Of a stretch of DNA of 64,000 bases, positions 8,237 to 17,441 are shown piece by piece. The position numbers and the translations under genes are program-made. The notes under the pieces are model-generated. The model did not search any database. It was not told the DNA's origin and saw only the letters and a program-made list of their open reading frames with translations. The stretch is from Methanoplanus sp. FWC-SCC4 (lineage in GTDB: Archaea; Halobacteriota; Methanomicrobia; Methanomicrobiales; Methanomicrobiaceae). The stretch is from contig NZ_CP043875.1 of the NCBI RefSeq assembly GCF_032878975.1, forward strand, positions 186,001 to 250,000. The letters are read 5' to 3'. Every line of letters starts with the position of its first letter. The first letter of the stretch is position 1.

Positions 8237-9043
8237 ATGAAACAGCGACGCGAAATAAAAAACAAACTACAGGGAGAGACGCTTGTCAGGAAAGGGCTCA
8301 TGCATGAGAGATCAGGTGTTGAGCAGATAAAAATAGCTCCTGATTTAAATGTGATTAAGATCGGGGGTCATGGAACCATCGACTTTGGTGCAGAAGTTCT
8401 GCTCCCGCTTCTCAATGAGGTTGGTGAACTTTCAAAAGTTCATCAGATGCTTATTGCAACCGGCGGAGGTGTCCGTGTCCGTCACATAATGGACATAGGC
8501 ATTGACCTTGGAATGCCGACAGGAATACTCGCAGAGCTTTCAGGCACTGTAAGTGAACAGAATGCAATAATGGTTGCCGCAATTATGGCAAAATACAAGG
8601 CTGTCCACATCAGTAATGACGATCTTCTTGATATTCCGATGTTAATAGACATGGGTCAGCTTCCGATAATGAGGGGAACGCCCATATTTGGTCTTTATGA
8701 GCTTCCATCCCCGGTAGGACCTATCCCGCAGCACAGGACGGATACCGGTGCATTCCTTGCGGCAGAGGTTCTTGGTGCCAAAAGATGCATACTTGTCAAA
8801 AACGTGGACGGACTCTATGACGAAAATCCTCTTTTAAATCCTGATGCAGAACTTATTCATGAAATAAAGGCAGAAGAGCTCCTTGAGATGAATATGGAAG
8901 ATCTTGTTTTGGAGGAGAAGGTTGTTGAACTTCTCTGCAATGCCAAAAATATTCATGAAGTCAGAATTGTCAACGGTCATGTAAGGGGCAATATTGAAAA
9001 AGCCCTGAACGATGAGAACTGCGGAACAATAATAAGGCAATAA
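8237..9043 (+). CDS. Amino acid kinase family protein, molybdenum-storage-protein-like (MosA/MosB-type)
   Basis: 268 residues. The fold is that of UMP kinase relatives: VIKIGGHGTIDFGAEVLLP near residue 40, ATGGGVRVRH, then PIPQHRTDTGAFLAAEVLGAKRCILVKNVDGLYDENP and a C-terminal NIHEVRIVNGHVRGNIEKAL....GTIIR. The PHRxDTGAFL, ENVDGxY and IxxVxxVNG blocks match what I recall of the bacterial molybdenum storage protein subunits more closely than UMP kinase PyrH. Those proteins store polyoxomolybdate inside a hexamer at the cost of ATP. The position next to two Mo/W uptake systems supports a metal-oxyanion role. A different amino-acid-kinase activity cannot be excluded. The gene has its own promoter facing the 72-residue gene. 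Confidence 0.75.
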   Translation: MKQRREIKNKLQGETLVRKGLMHERSGVEQIKIAPDLNVIKIGGHGTIDFGAEVLLPLLNEVGELSKVHQMLIATGGGVRVRHIMDIGIDLGMPTGILAELSGTVSEQNAIMVAAIMAKYKAVHISNDDLLDIPMLIDMGQLPIMRGTPIFGLYELPSPVGPIPQHRTDTGAFLAAEVLGAKRCILVKNVDGLYDENPLLNPDAELIHEIKAEELLEMNMEDLVLEEKVVELLCNAKNIHEVRIVNGHVRGNIEKALNDENCGTIIRQ

Positions 9044-9270
9044 TCATTGAATTTTTAATATTAACCAATTTCAATCCTCTTTTCGCGTGTTCTCAAAAAG
9101 CGCATGAATGACTTACGGATTCAGGCCGATTCTTTTCATAAAGAGTATTACAAGATATATGTTTTTGTATTACTGGATAAAAAAATTCGTCAAAATGAGA
9201 TTTAATATTTGAAATTAACGTTTTTAACAAAACTATTTTTTCCAAATTATAATGCTTCATATTAGGAATG

Positions 9271-9278
9271 CTTATATT
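9271..9278 (+). promoter_or_regulatory. TATA box of the mcr operon
   Basis: CTTATATT is the best match to an archaeal TATA box in the region and would place the transcription start near 9300, just before the first leader hairpin. The choice is by eye; an upstream alternative at about 9245-9252 (AATTATAA) exists. Confidence 0.45.
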
Positions 9279-9302
9279 CTGAGTCTATGATAATGTACCC
9301 TT

Positions 9303-9359
9303 GTCCCATGCGGGGACGTGCAGTAGTGATTAACATAGACAACGACAGGTATTGCTGTC
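9303..9359 (+). promoter_or_regulatory. Two hairpins in the mcr mRNA leader
   Basis: Stem GTCCC/GGGAC (9303-9307 with 9313-9317, loop ATGCG) and stem GACAG/CTGTC (9344-9348 with 9355-9359, loop GTATTG) are both perfect. The first would sit at the very 5' end of the transcript if the TATA call at 9271 is right. A stable 5' end could protect a highly expressed mRNA; that role is inference. The ribosome site AGGAGG at 9399-9404 lies free downstream. Confidence 0.4.
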
Positions 9360-9410
9360 AGTATTCAGTGAATGAAAAGCATTGCACATAATGGGTATAG
9401 GAGGAAAAAT

Positions 9411-10712
9411 ATGGCAAAATATTCCGATACAATCGATCTTTATTCAGATGACGGACAGCTTTTGAAGAGCAACGTAGAGCTCAACAAAATCAGTCCACTG
9501 GTAAATCCTGCAACAAAGAAGATCATTGACCTTACAAAGAGGAGCATTACTGTTAACCTCGGAGGCATTGAGAAAGCACTTAAAGCAGGAAAGCTTGGAA
9601 AAGGAACAATCCTTGGACGTGAACTTGACCTTCCAATCATGCAGGACAAGGACGCAATTGTCGCAAAGATTAAGGAAATGGTCGACGTAGAGGGCGACGA
9701 AGCTGTAATCAACGAATTCAACGGCGGACAGCTCCTTCTCGTAGAAGTTCCAAAAACACGTCTCGATGCAGCATCAACATACGATGCAGCAGTCACATCA
9801 GTTGCAGCAGCAACAACCTATGCAATTGTTGACCAGTACAACATTGACGCATTCAATGCATCAACTGTAAAGGCAGCAACATGGGGTGGATACCCACACA
9901 CAATGGACATGAACGGTGCACTTGTAAGCTCTGTCATGAACATTCCACAGAACAACGAAGGTCTCGGATTTGCACTTCGTAACATTGGTGTAAACCACTT
10001 TGTTATGATGACCGGCAGAAATGCAATGCAGGGTGCAGCACTCGCATCCACACTTGAGACAGCAGGAGAGTTCGAAATGGGCGGTGCAATCGGTCCGTTC
10101 GAGCGCCACATGCTTCTCCAGTACGCATACCAGGGACTTAACGCAAACAACCTCGTCTACGATCTCGTAAAAGAGAACGGTCAGACAGGAACAGTCGGAA
10201 CTGTTGTTCAGTCACTTGTCGAGAAGGCAATTGAGGACAAAGTTATCGTACCCGGAAAGAAGGGCGGATACTTCCAGTTCTATGACACAAAGGACCCAAT
10301 GATGTGGAATGCATATGCAGCAGCAGGTACAATGGCAGCAACAATGGTCAACTGTGGTGCAGGACGTTTCGCACAGGCAGTTTCATCAACACTGCTTTAC
10401 TTCAACGACCTGCTTGAACACGAAACCGGTCTTCCATCAACCGACTTTGGTCGTGTAATGGGTACAGCTGTCGGTTTCTCCTTCTTCAGCCACTCAATCT
10501 ACGGTGGTGGAGGTCCAGGTATCTTCAACGGAAACCACGTTGTAACACGCCACGCAAATGGCTGTGCAATTCCATGTGTAGTTGCAGCATGTGCACTTGA
10601 TGCAGGTACACAGATGTTCACTCCAGAGGGAACATCAAAGGTAATGGGCGAGACATACGGTCAGATCCCAGAGTTCAACAAGCCGATCCAGCAGATCGCT
10701 AACGGGGTCTGA
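9411..10712 (+). CDS. mcrB: Methyl-coenzyme M reductase, beta subunit
   Basis: 433 residues from ATG 9411, chosen because AGGAGG ends 6 bases upstream and the protein then begins [14 protein letters not shown], the conserved McrB N-terminus; an upstream in-frame ATG at 9372 lacks a site. With McrA and McrG it forms the (alpha-beta-gamma)2 enzyme with two F430 cofactors that reduces methyl-CoM with CoB to methane and the heterodisulfide. Conserved blocks such as [38 protein letters not shown] and [21 protein letters not shown], which contribute to the active-site channel, are present. Codon use is strongly biased (ACA, GCA, CTC/CTT, CGT, AAC), as expected for one of the most abundant proteins of the cell. 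Confidence 0.98.
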   Translation: MAKYSDTIDLYSDDGQLLKSNVELNKISPLVNPATKKIIDLTKRSITVNLGGIEKALKAGKLGKGTILGRELDLPIMQDKDAIVAKIKEMVDVEGDEAVINEFNGGQLLLVEVPKTRLDAASTYDAAVTSVAAATTYAIVDQYNIDAFNASTVKAATWGGYPHTMDMNGALVSSVMNIPQNNEGLGFALRNIGVNHFVMMTGRNAMQGAALASTLETAGEFEMGGAIGPFERHMLLQYAYQGLNANNLVYDLVKENGQTGTVGTVVQSLVEKAIEDKVIVPGKKGGYFQFYDTKDPMMWNAYAAAGTMAATMVNCGAGRFAQAVSSTLLYFNDLLEHETGLPSTDFGRVMGTAVGFSFFSHSIYGGGGPGIFNGNHVVTRHANGCAIPCVVAACALDAGTQMFTPEGTSKVMGETYGQIPEFNKPIQQIANGV

Positions 10713-10734
10713 ATAGATCAAAATACAGATTGGA

Positions 10735-11205
10735 ATGACTGAAAGCCAATATCCCCAGTGTAGGGCAGTCCCACTCCGCATGCTATCGCCGGAGACTGCT
10801 GAAAAGTTTTTGAATGCAGTAGTCAAAGTGCCGGGAATACGCAGGATGATGGTCAACGGACCATCCCTTCCTGCACTCGTGCCTTATGGCCCTGCAAGAG
10901 GAAAGCCAAATCCCAATACCAACAGAAGGGTTATTCATGTCGGTGAAGCCGAGATGGAGCTTCATGTTCAGGTTGGGATGGTAACATTTGAAGTAGAGGA
11001 TTCATCCGTAATTGAAAATATCCGGAAAGTTTGTGATGAAATATTTACAAAATTCCCGTGTACTGTTCAGGAAGGCAGGTTTATGAAAACTTCACCAACA
11101 CTTGTTGATTACTGCAAGTACGGTCCTGAAGCAGACAAATCAGTTGTCGGACTTGTTGACCCGAAAAGAAAGGAAGCCCCGGTAATTATTCAGGGTTTGA
11201 AATAA
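10735..11205 (+). CDS. mcrD: Methyl-coenzyme M reductase operon protein D
   Basis: 156 residues. It has the McrD pattern: YPQCRAVPLRMLSPETAEKFLNAVVKVPGIRRMMVNGPSLP near the start and HVGEAEMELHVQVGMVTFEVED in the middle. McrD is not part of the mature reductase; it binds MCR and assists its assembly or cofactor loading. It starts 22 bases after mcrB, and its TAA stop is immediately followed by the mcrC ATG. Its codons are less biased than those of mcrB/G/A, which fits a lower protein level from the same mRNA. Confidence 0.95.
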   Translation: MTESQYPQCRAVPLRMLSPETAEKFLNAVVKVPGIRRMMVNGPSLPALVPYGPARGKPNPNTNRRVIHVGEAEMELHVQVGMVTFEVEDSSVIENIRKVCDEIFTKFPCTVQEGRFMKTSPTLVDYCKYGPEADKSVVGLVDPKRKEAPVIIQGLK

Positions 11206-11826
11206 ATGCCAATAGGTCGTGTAACCCAGGTTGTAGACTGCCGTGAAAGTATGGGCATGGGCAAGGGCGGAGGCCTCGCACAGCGTGGCACAATATCTGA
11301 ATGCCGCCATCCTGATGTCATAGTTGTCGGCATGTCCCCAGGGAGACGGCATGTAACAAAACCTGTTTGTGATATCACTTCGGCTCTGAGAAGGGAGGGG
11401 GTCGAATTTTCTGTGAGCACTCTTGTGCTTAATGCAGGAAGTGGTGTTCCTCCTGATGCACCGAGCATTGCAGGCTCTGTTCTTGGAGCATATTTCGGAC
11501 TCAATGAGAAAGAAATTGCTCAGATAGAACAGCACAGGGTGGCAATACTCCATCACGGCAATGTAAGATCGCATGTTGTGGAAAAAATACGATATATTCT
11601 TTCACAGTGTGAGATTGACGCGATAGTGGTTTCACAGGTACCGCTGGACTATGAAGACCTTGCAAAAGTCGGCGTTAAGACCCTCTATGTCATGCCGGCA
11701 GAGGAAAATATCCGCACTAAGGGAAGAGTGGTGGCAATTGTAAGCGGGGTGACCCGTGGTCAGACGCCAACACGAGAAAAAATGGCAGAAGTTATTTCGG
11801 CTGTAATGAATTTGATGAAACAATAA
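11206..11826 (+). CDS. mcrC: Methyl-coenzyme M reductase operon protein C
   Basis: 206 residues beginning MPIGRVTQVVDCRESMGMGKGGGLAQRGTISE, the conserved McrC start, with the ECRHPDVIVVGMSPGRRHVTKPVCDI and LNAGSGVPPDAP blocks. McrC is a component of the ATP-dependent activation machinery that brings Ni(II)-F430 to Ni(I). There is no gap to mcrD and 17 bases to the mcrG start. Codon use resembles mcrD rather than the structural genes. Confidence 0.95.
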   Translation: MPIGRVTQVVDCRESMGMGKGGGLAQRGTISECRHPDVIVVGMSPGRRHVTKPVCDITSALRREGVEFSVSTLVLNAGSGVPPDAPSIAGSVLGAYFGLNEKEIAQIEQHRVAILHHGNVRSHVVEKIRYILSQCEIDAIVVSQVPLDYEDLAKVGVKTLYVMPAEENIRTKGRVVAIVSGVTRGQTPTREKMAEVISAVMNLMKQ

Positions 11827-11843
11827 TTTGAGGTGAAATGAAA

Positions 11844-12608
11844 ATGGCATACACACCACAGTATGGTCCAGGTACATCTGTTGTTGCTGAAAACAGGCGC
11901 AACCAGATGAATCCTGCCCACCAGCTCGATAAGGTTCGTGAGGTAACAGATGAAGATATTGTGCTTATCCTTGGGCACCGTGCACCAGGTTCAGCATACC
12001 CGACAGCTCACCCGCCTCTTGCAGAACAGCAGGAGCCTGACTGTCCAATCAGAAAGATCGTAGAACCAACAGAGGGAGCAAAGGCCGGAGACCGCGTACG
12101 CTACATCCAGTTTGCTGACTCAATGTTCAACGCACCATCCCAGCCGTACCAGCGTACATACGCTGAAATGTACCGCTTCCGTGCAATTGACCCAGGAACA
12201 CTTTCCGGTCGTCAGATCGTAGAGTGCCGTGAGCGTGACCTTGAGAAATACTCAAAACTTCTCATGGAGAGCGAAATGTTTGAGCCAGCACTTGTAAGCT
12301 GCCGTGGTGCAACTGTACACGGTCACTCACTCCGTCTTGCAGAAGACGGCATGATGTTTGATATGCTCCAGCGCTGTGTTCTCGGCGACGACGGATTTGT
12401 AAAATACATGAAAGACCAGATTGGTGAGCCTCTGGACCGTGCGGTTGCAGTAGGAAAGCCAATGGACGACGAATGGGTTAAAGCACACTCAACAATCTTC
12501 CACTCACTTGTTGGTGTTGCATTCCGTGACGATGCAGAATACGTTGAATACATCCAGCGTATCCACTCGCTTAGGACAAAATACGGCTTTATGCCAGTAG
12601 AGGAGTGA
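11844..12608 (+). CDS. mcrG: Methyl-coenzyme M reductase, gamma subunit
   Basis: 254 residues from ATG 11844 (MAYTPQYGPGTSV, the conserved start). An ATG at 11838 is nearly contiguous with the GAGGTGA site (11830-11836), while 11844 has a normal spacing of seven bases. The protein shows the LGHRAPGSAYPTAHPPL, GDRVRYIQFADSMFNAP and SCRGATVHGHSLRL blocks of McrG. It completes the catalytic trimer with McrA and McrB. Highly biased codons. The mcrA start follows five bases after the stop. Confidence 0.97.
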   Translation: MAYTPQYGPGTSVVAENRRNQMNPAHQLDKVREVTDEDIVLILGHRAPGSAYPTAHPPLAEQQEPDCPIRKIVEPTEGAKAGDRVRYIQFADSMFNAPSQPYQRTYAEMYRFRAIDPGTLSGRQIVECRERDLEKYSKLLMESEMFEPALVSCRGATVHGHSLRLAEDGMMFDMLQRCVLGDDGFVKYMKDQIGEPLDRAVAVGKPMDDEWVKAHSTIFHSLVGVAFRDDAEYVEYIQRIHSLRTKYGFMPVEE

Positions 12609-12613
12609 TATAA

Positions 12614-14320
12614 ATGGCAAAAATTGAGAGAACACAGAAACTTTTCCTTGATGCGCTTAAAGAGAAGTTCCAGGGAGAAGATCCTGAATCAGTAAAGACA
12701 ACATTCTACAACTTCGATGGTGTTCGTCAGTCCCCACGTAAACGCGAGTTTATGGAGGCAACAAAGGCTATTGAAGCAAAGCGTGGAATTTCAATGTACG
12801 ATCCTGAGCACTGCCACCTTGGTGGTATCCCAATGGGTCAGAGACAGCTCATGACCTACGAGGTCTCAGGTACAGGAACATTCGTTGAGGGTGATGATCT
12901 TCACTTCGTAAACAACTCAGCAATGCAGCAGATGTGGGATGATATCCGCAGAACTGTTATTGTAGGAATGGACCTTGCACACGCAACACTCCAGAAGCGT
13001 CTCGGAAAGGAAGTAACTCCTGAAACAATCAACGAGTACCTCCACATCTTAAACCACGCAATGCCAGGTGCAGCAGTGGTTCAGGAACACATGGTCGAGA
13101 CCCACCCGGGCCTTGTCGATGACTGTTACGTCAAAGTCTTCACAGGCGACGACGAGATGGCAGCTGAAATCGAGCCACAGTTCCTTATCAACATTGACAA
13201 GCTCTTCCCAGAAGACCAGGCAGCAGTTCTCAAGCAGCAGGTCGGCAAATCAATGTACCAGGCAATCCACATCCCAACAATCGTCTCAAGGACTTGTGAT
13301 GGTGGAACAACCTCAAGATGGTCTGCAATGCAGATTGGAATGTCATTCATCGCAGCATACAGAATGTGTGCAGGTGAAGCAGCAGTAGCTGACCTTTCAT
13401 TCGCAGCAAAGCACGCCGGTGTATCACAGATGGCATCAATCCTCCCTGCACGCCGTGCACGTGGTCCTAACGAACCAGGAGGAATTAAATTCGGTGTCTT
13501 CTCAGATATTGTCCAGGCAAACCGTAAATATCCAAACGACCCGGCAAAGGCAGCTCTCGAGGTTGTCGGTGCAGGTACAATGCTCTTTGACCAGATCTGG
13601 CTTGGATCTTACATGTCAGGTGGTGTCGGATTCACACAGTATGCAACAGCAGCATATACAGACAACATCCTCGATGAGTTCACATACTACGGTATGGACT
13701 ACATCAAAGACAAATACGGCGTAGATTACACCAACCCAGACCCCGCAAAGCTCGTAAAACCAACACAGGAAATTGTCAACGACATCGCAACAGAAGTCAA
13801 CCTGAATGGTATGGAGCAGTACGAACAGTACCCAACAATGATGGAAGATCACTTCGGTGGTTCACAGCGTGCAGGTGTCCTTGCAGCAGCATGTGGTCTG
13901 TCCACATCCATTGCAACCGGAAACTCAAATGCCGGTCTTAACGGATGGTACCTTTCAATGCTCATGCACAAGGAAGGATGGTCACGTCTCGGATTCTTCG
14001 GATACGATCTTCAGGACCAGTGTGGTTCAGCAAACTCACTCTCCATGGAAGCAGACCGCGGTCTGATGGGAGAACTTCGTGGACCAAACTATCCAAACTA
14101 CGCAATGAACGTCGGTCACCAGGGAGAATACGCAGCTATCGTCGGTGGTGCACACTACGGACGTGGCGATGCATTCTGTTTCGACCCATTAGTAAAGATC
14201 TGTTTCGCAGATCCTTCACTCCAGTTCGACTTCTCCGAGCCACGCAAGGAATTCGCAAAAGGAGCAATCCGCGAGTTCATGCCTGCCGGAGAGCGCTCAC
14301 TGATCATACCTGCAAGGTAA
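12614..14320 (+). CDS. mcrA: Methyl-coenzyme M reductase, alpha subunit
   Basis: 568 residues, ATG 12614 with GGAGTGAT upstream. All sites of post-translational modification known from Methanothermobacter MCR have the right residue: His267 (KHAGVS), Arg281 ([13 protein letters not shown]), Gln418 (GGSQRAG), Gly463 of [10 protein letters not shown] (thioglycine position), Asp468 and Cys470. The axial Ni ligand region and substrate channel blocks are complete, so a classical methanogenic MCR, not an alkane- or ANME-type variant, is expected; whether each residue is actually modified cannot be read from DNA. The gene is last in the mcr operon and followed by a T8 tract (14334-14341). Confidence 0.98.
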   Translation: MAKIERTQKLFLDALKEKFQGEDPESVKTTFYNFDGVRQSPRKREFMEATKAIEAKRGISMYDPEHCHLGGIPMGQRQLMTYEVSGTGTFVEGDDLHFVNNSAMQQMWDDIRRTVIVGMDLAHATLQKRLGKEVTPETINEYLHILNHAMPGAAVVQEHMVETHPGLVDDCYVKVFTGDDEMAAEIEPQFLINIDKLFPEDQAAVLKQQVGKSMYQAIHIPTIVSRTCDGGTTSRWSAMQIGMSFIAAYRMCAGEAAVADLSFAAKHAGVSQMASILPARRARGPNEPGGIKFGVFSDIVQANRKYPNDPAKAALEVVGAGTMLFDQIWLGSYMSGGVGFTQYATAAYTDNILDEFTYYGMDYIKDKYGVDYTNPDPAKLVKPTQEIVNDIATEVNLNGMEQYEQYPTMMEDHFGGSQRAGVLAAACGLSTSIATGNSNAGLNGWYLSMLMHKEGWSRLGFFGYDLQDQCGSANSLSMEADRGLMGELRGPNYPNYAMNVGHQGEYAAIVGGAHYGRGDAFCFDPLVKICFADPSLQFDFSEPRKEFAKGAIREFMPAGERSLIIPAR

Positions 14321-14333
14321 GATCAAAACAATA

Positions 14334-14341
14334 TTTTTTTT
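14334..14341 (+). terminator. T-tract terminator of the mcr operon
   Basis: Eight thymines 14 bases after the mcrA stop, followed by CTTAGATC. Oligo-T tracts of this length are sufficient signals for archaeal RNA polymerase. Some read-through into mtr is possible, but mtr has its own promoter. Confidence 0.55.
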
Positions 14342-14421
14342 CTTAGATCAAAAAATCCTTAATAGGTTAGATAATACCCGCACTGCGGTCGTTTTTTCCG
14401 GTTTTTTACGAACAAGCCTTT

Positions 14422-14436
14422 CGAAACCTTTAATAA
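14422..14436 (+). promoter_or_regulatory. BRE/TATA promoter of the mtr operon
   Basis: CGAAA (BRE-like) directly precedes CCTTTAATA (TATA-like). The predicted start near 14460 gives a leader of about 65 bases that carries a small hairpin GTGC/GCAC (14495-14498 with 14504-14507) just before the ribosome site AGGAGG (14510-14515), eight bases from the mtrE ATG. Confidence 0.5.
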
Positions 14437-14523
14437 ACTACTAAACGACTTATTTTTGAATCCAAAAAGGGTTTCGTGTAAACGTGTATCTCTGGTGCAT
14501 GGAGCACACAGGAGGATGCCTTA

Positions 14524-15426
14524 ATGGAAGAGTTACTATTTGGCATCGGTATAAGCGCTATTGCGGGCGCTCTTGCCACTGTGTCCGGTGCTGCGGAGGA
14601 TACTGAATCTGATATCGGTTCACAGGGTGACCCGAACTCACAGGTTCAGCTCGCTCCACAGATGGGATATATTCACCGTATTTACAGCAAAGCTATTTCC
14701 GGTGAACCCCCAGCATACGGTCTATGGTGTACATTAGGAGCAGGTCTCGCATGGGCGCTAATGGCGATAAACTACAATCCGGTTCTTGCAATAGTCTTAG
14801 GTTCGGCTATCGCTGTGTTTGTACAGGGTGTATATGCAACCACAGCTTATCTGGGCAGGACTGCAAGTCTGGCAAAATTTGAACAGCCGGTTTACATCGA
14901 CGTAATAAAGTCGGTTACAACCGTGACTATGGCACATGCGTTTGTAGCAATATTCACATGTGTGGCAATGTGTTTCCTTATGGTAAACGCGCTTGGACAT
15001 CCTTTCCCACTGCCTCTCTTAGGCCTTGTATGGGGTATTGCACTTGGTGCAGCAGGTTCTGCAACAGGTAACCCGTTCTACGGAAAGGAACGTCAGTATC
15101 AGTCACAGGCATTCGGTGCCGGTGTACCGATCTCTGCATCCGGTAACATCGTCCGCTATGCAGAAGCAGGCCAGCGCAGTTCACTCGACAACGGATGGTT
15201 CACCTCAAAGATGGGCGGTCCAGCATCAGGTGTCTGTTTCGGTCTTATTGTATTCCTTGAACTGTGGCGTACAATCTTCTTTGAAGAGTTCGCAGCAGGA
15301 TGGGGTGCAGTAATTGCAGGTGTTGTACTGATTCTCATCTTCATGATTATCGACAGATATGTTGAGGTATGGGCACGCAAGACCTACGGACCATACACAG
15401 AAGAAGCAGAGGAGGCATCATCATGA
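14524..15426 (+). CDS. mtrE: Tetrahydromethanopterin S-methyltransferase, subunit E
   Basis: 300 residues, polytopic. Mtr is the membrane complex that moves the methyl group from methyl-H4MPT to coenzyme M and pumps sodium. MtrE contributes membrane helices of the transmembrane part. The start is well supported by AGGAGG. The order mtrE-D-C-B-A-F follows the known operon. Six or so hydrophobic segments, with a glycine/asparagine-rich loop (SATGNPFYGKERQYQSQAFGAGVP) typical of MtrE around residues 178-200, are visible. The last codons overlap mtrD in an ATGA arrangement. Confidence 0.95.
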   Translation: MEELLFGIGISAIAGALATVSGAAEDTESDIGSQGDPNSQVQLAPQMGYIHRIYSKAISGEPPAYGLWCTLGAGLAWALMAINYNPVLAIVLGSAIAVFVQGVYATTAYLGRTASLAKFEQPVYIDVIKSVTTVTMAHAFVAIFTCVAMCFLMVNALGHPFPLPLLGLVWGIALGAAGSATGNPFYGKERQYQSQAFGAGVPISASGNIVRYAEAGQRSSLDNGWFTSKMGGPASGVCFGLIVFLELWRTIFFEEFAAGWGAVIAGVVLILIFMIIDRYVEVWARKTYGPYTEEAEEASS

Positions 15427-16256
15427 GTGCACTTGGCGGAGGTTCCAGTGGTGGAGAGGGAATCAACCCTGTAGGAACAGCGGTTGGTATCGTACTTCTC
15501 TTAATCGCTATCGGAGCACTTTACGTTCTTTCACCAGGGCTTGCTTTCATGTCCCTGATCGGTGTAATCATCGGCGGTGTTCTCATCGGTTTCGGTGTTC
15601 ACTTTGTACCTGTCGGAGGAGCTCCGGCAGCTATGGGTCAGTCCCCTGGTATTGCAACCGGTGTAACAATGCTTGCAGCCGGTGCAGGTCTTGCAGGTCT
15701 CTTTGGCGGTGCATGGGCAGCAGAGCTTGGCTTTGGTGTTGCACTCGCCGGCGGAGCAATCGGTGGCGGTCTTATGATGGCAGTCACCTGTCTGATGGTC
15801 AACGTAATCTACGTATATGGTATGGGTATTCCTGCCGCATCCGGTAAGGTTGCAAAAGATCCTATCACAGGCGACACATTTGAGGCATACAAATCACAGG
15901 GTACTGAAGGTCACGGCCTGCCGTTCATCTCCTATGTTGGTGGTGTTATCGGTGGTATGCTCGGTGGTCTTGGCGGTACGCTGATCTACCTTGAACTTCT
16001 CAAAGTCTACGAAGAATTCCTTCCAGGAATGTTCAACGTTCCTGCAGAGCAGATTCTGCCTCTTGCAGTAGGACTTGCAGGTGTGTTTGCAATTGGTATG
16101 TTCCTTGTAAATGCTGTAATTGCAGCATATAACATTACAGGTACAATCGAAGGTCCACACGACCCGAAGTTCAAGAGATTCCCACGTGCAGTTATCGGAT
16201 GTGCAGTAGCATCTGCAGTATGCGGAATGCTTGCAATTATATTGGTGGTTATGTGA
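15423..16256 (+). CDS. mtrD: Tetrahydromethanopterin S-methyltransferase, subunit D
   Basis: 277 residues from ATG 15423, which overlaps the mtrE TGA; an upstream in-frame start at 15369 lies inside mtrE and is rejected. The protein is very glycine- and alanine-rich with about six membrane spans, as usual for MtrD. The GGAPAAMGQSPGIATG and VYGMGIPAASGKVAKDPITGD segments are the loops I recognise. It forms part of the sodium-conducting membrane domain with MtrE and MtrC. Confidence 0.95.
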   Translation: MSALGGGSSGGEGINPVGTAVGIVLLLIAIGALYVLSPGLAFMSLIGVIIGGVLIGFGVHFVPVGGAPAAMGQSPGIATGVTMLAAGAGLAGLFGGAWAAELGFGVALAGGAIGGGLMMAVTCLMVNVIYVYGMGIPAASGKVAKDPITGDTFEAYKSQGTEGHGLPFISYVGGVIGGMLGGLGGTLIYLELLKVYEEFLPGMFNVPAEQILPLAVGLAGVFAIGMFLVNAVIAAYNITGTIEGPHDPKFKRFPRAVIGCAVASAVCGMLAIILVVM

Positions 16257-16268
16257 GGTGTTTTGAAA

Positions 16269-17144
16269 ATGTCAGTTGAAATTACAGTTTCTGAAGGTGG
16301 AATGCCACACAACAAGGTTCTTGCAATTGGTCTTGTAGGTTCCCTTGTATGCATTTACCTGACTTACATGAACACACTTGCAAATACACAGTTATTTGCA
16401 TTCTTCGGTGGTCTCGCAGCAGTGTTTGCACTCTGGTGGGGTACCGATACAATTAAGCACCTTTGCAGTTACGGTCTTGGAACTGGTGTTCCTTCAGCCG
16501 GTATGATTGCACTGGGTTCCGGTGTAATTGCCATGGTTCTTGCTACAAAACTCAGCTCGATGAACATGATTCCTGTATCATCAGTTCTTATCATCCCAAT
16601 CGGCTGTGTTGTCATTGGAGCAATCCTGGGAGCTATTCTCGGTTACATTGCAAACAACATTGTAAACATGAACATTCCTGTAATGGTCGTATCTCTTGCA
16701 GAACTTTGTATCGTTGGAGCAATCACCATCCTTGGTCTTGCAACAATGGTCAGCGGTTCATTCGCATTTGCTGATCTGGTTACCGGCTCATCCACATTCT
16801 TCGGAGTGGAAGTTGCAAACTACCAGTCATCAGTGATCGGCGGAGGAGTCATTGCAGTTATCTTTATGCTTGGCGCAATTGCTGTCCAGCACGCATTCAA
16901 TGCATGTCTCGGACCAAATGAGTCACAGGACAGAACACTCATGCTTGCAGCAGAGTGTGGATTCCTGAGCATGATTACAGTTGCAATCATGTCATTTGCA
17001 TTCATCAGCTTTACAGCAGCAGTTGTTTCATTCATTATTTCAGCAATCGGATGGGTTTACACATACAAGCAGTATCTTGTTATGTCCAAGCGTGATGCAT
17101 TCATGTGGCTTGATGCCAAGCCAATTCGTGAGAAGGAGGCCTGA
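16269..17144 (+). CDS. mtrC: Tetrahydromethanopterin S-methyltransferase, subunit C
   Basis: 291 residues from ATG 16269, eight bases after a GAGGTG site (16255-16260); a TTG at 16263 would be too close to that site. The protein has about seven to eight hydrophobic segments and the hydrophilic loop HAFNACLGPNESQDRTLMLA (around residue 205-225) found in MtrC. It is the third large membrane subunit of the sodium-translocating part. Two bases separate it from mtrB. Confidence 0.95.
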   Translation: MSVEITVSEGGMPHNKVLAIGLVGSLVCIYLTYMNTLANTQLFAFFGGLAAVFALWWGTDTIKHLCSYGLGTGVPSAGMIALGSGVIAMVLATKLSSMNMIPVSSVLIIPIGCVVIGAILGAILGYIANNIVNMNIPVMVVSLAELCIVGAITILGLATMVSGSFAFADLVTGSSTFFGVEVANYQSSVIGGGVIAVIFMLGAIAVQHAFNACLGPNESQDRTLMLAAECGFLSMITVAIMSFAFISFTAAVVSFIISAIGWVYTYKQYLVMSKRDAFMWLDAKPIREKEA

Positions 17145-17146
17145 TT

Positions 17147-17431
17147 ATGGGAAATATTCAAGTACTTCCAGAATTCGGCCTTGTTGCAGATCCAATGGTT
17201 GGTGTTGTTACAACCGCTGGTGCATCACTTGGTCCGGTTCTTGAGCAGGTTGACGAACTTGAGAAGATCACCGATGATATCGTTGGTATGCTCTCAGGTG
17301 AAGGCAGCTTCCTTTCATCATTCCCGAACAGAGAGAAATCTCTTGTTTATGCAGGAAGTGTCACCGCAATCTGGTATGGTATCGCAGTTGGATTACTTAT
17401 TGCGGGTATAGTCGCATTTGCGTTAGTCTGA
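17147..17431 (+). CDS. mtrB: Tetrahydromethanopterin S-methyltransferase, subunit B
   Basis: 94 residues: a soluble N-terminal part starting with [16 protein letters not shown], a short helical segment and one C-terminal membrane helix (about residues 73-93). Size and layout match MtrB, a small stalk subunit. It lies between mtrC and mtrA as in other methanogens. Confidence 0.93.
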   Translation: MGNIQVLPEFGLVADPMVGVVTTAGASLGPVLEQVDELEKITDDIVGMLSGEGSFLSSFPNREKSLVYAGSVTAIWYGIAVGLLIAGIVAFALV

Positions 17432-17441
17432 GGTGTTAAAA

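Larger units (their letters stand above)
9044..9410 (+). other. mcr promoter and leader region
   Basis: 367 bases without a gene. The first part is the A+T-rich trailer of the storage-protein gene. A direct repeat GTATTAC occurs at 9145-9151 and 9167-9173, 22 bases apart. The core promoter of mcr is placed near 9271 and the roughly 110-base leader contains two short hairpins, described separately. Confidence 0.5.

Noticed and set aside
9145-9173. Direct repeat GTATTAC with 22-base period upstream of mcr
   Set aside because: Short, A+T-rich and more than 90 bases from the likely promoter; could be chance.
12614-14320. Alkyl-CoM reductase or ANME-type McrA
   Set aside because: All active-site blocks and modification positions follow the classical methanogen pattern, and mcrBDCGA order is standard.
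9440-14346. Many long antisense and shifted frames inside mcr and mtr genes
   Set aside because: They arise from strong codon bias in the real genes, which removes stop codons from other frames.
15359-15847. 162-codon plus-strand frame overlapping mtrE and mtrD
   Set aside because: Rich in Arg, Cys and Ser with no fold character; it is the shifted frame of mtrD.
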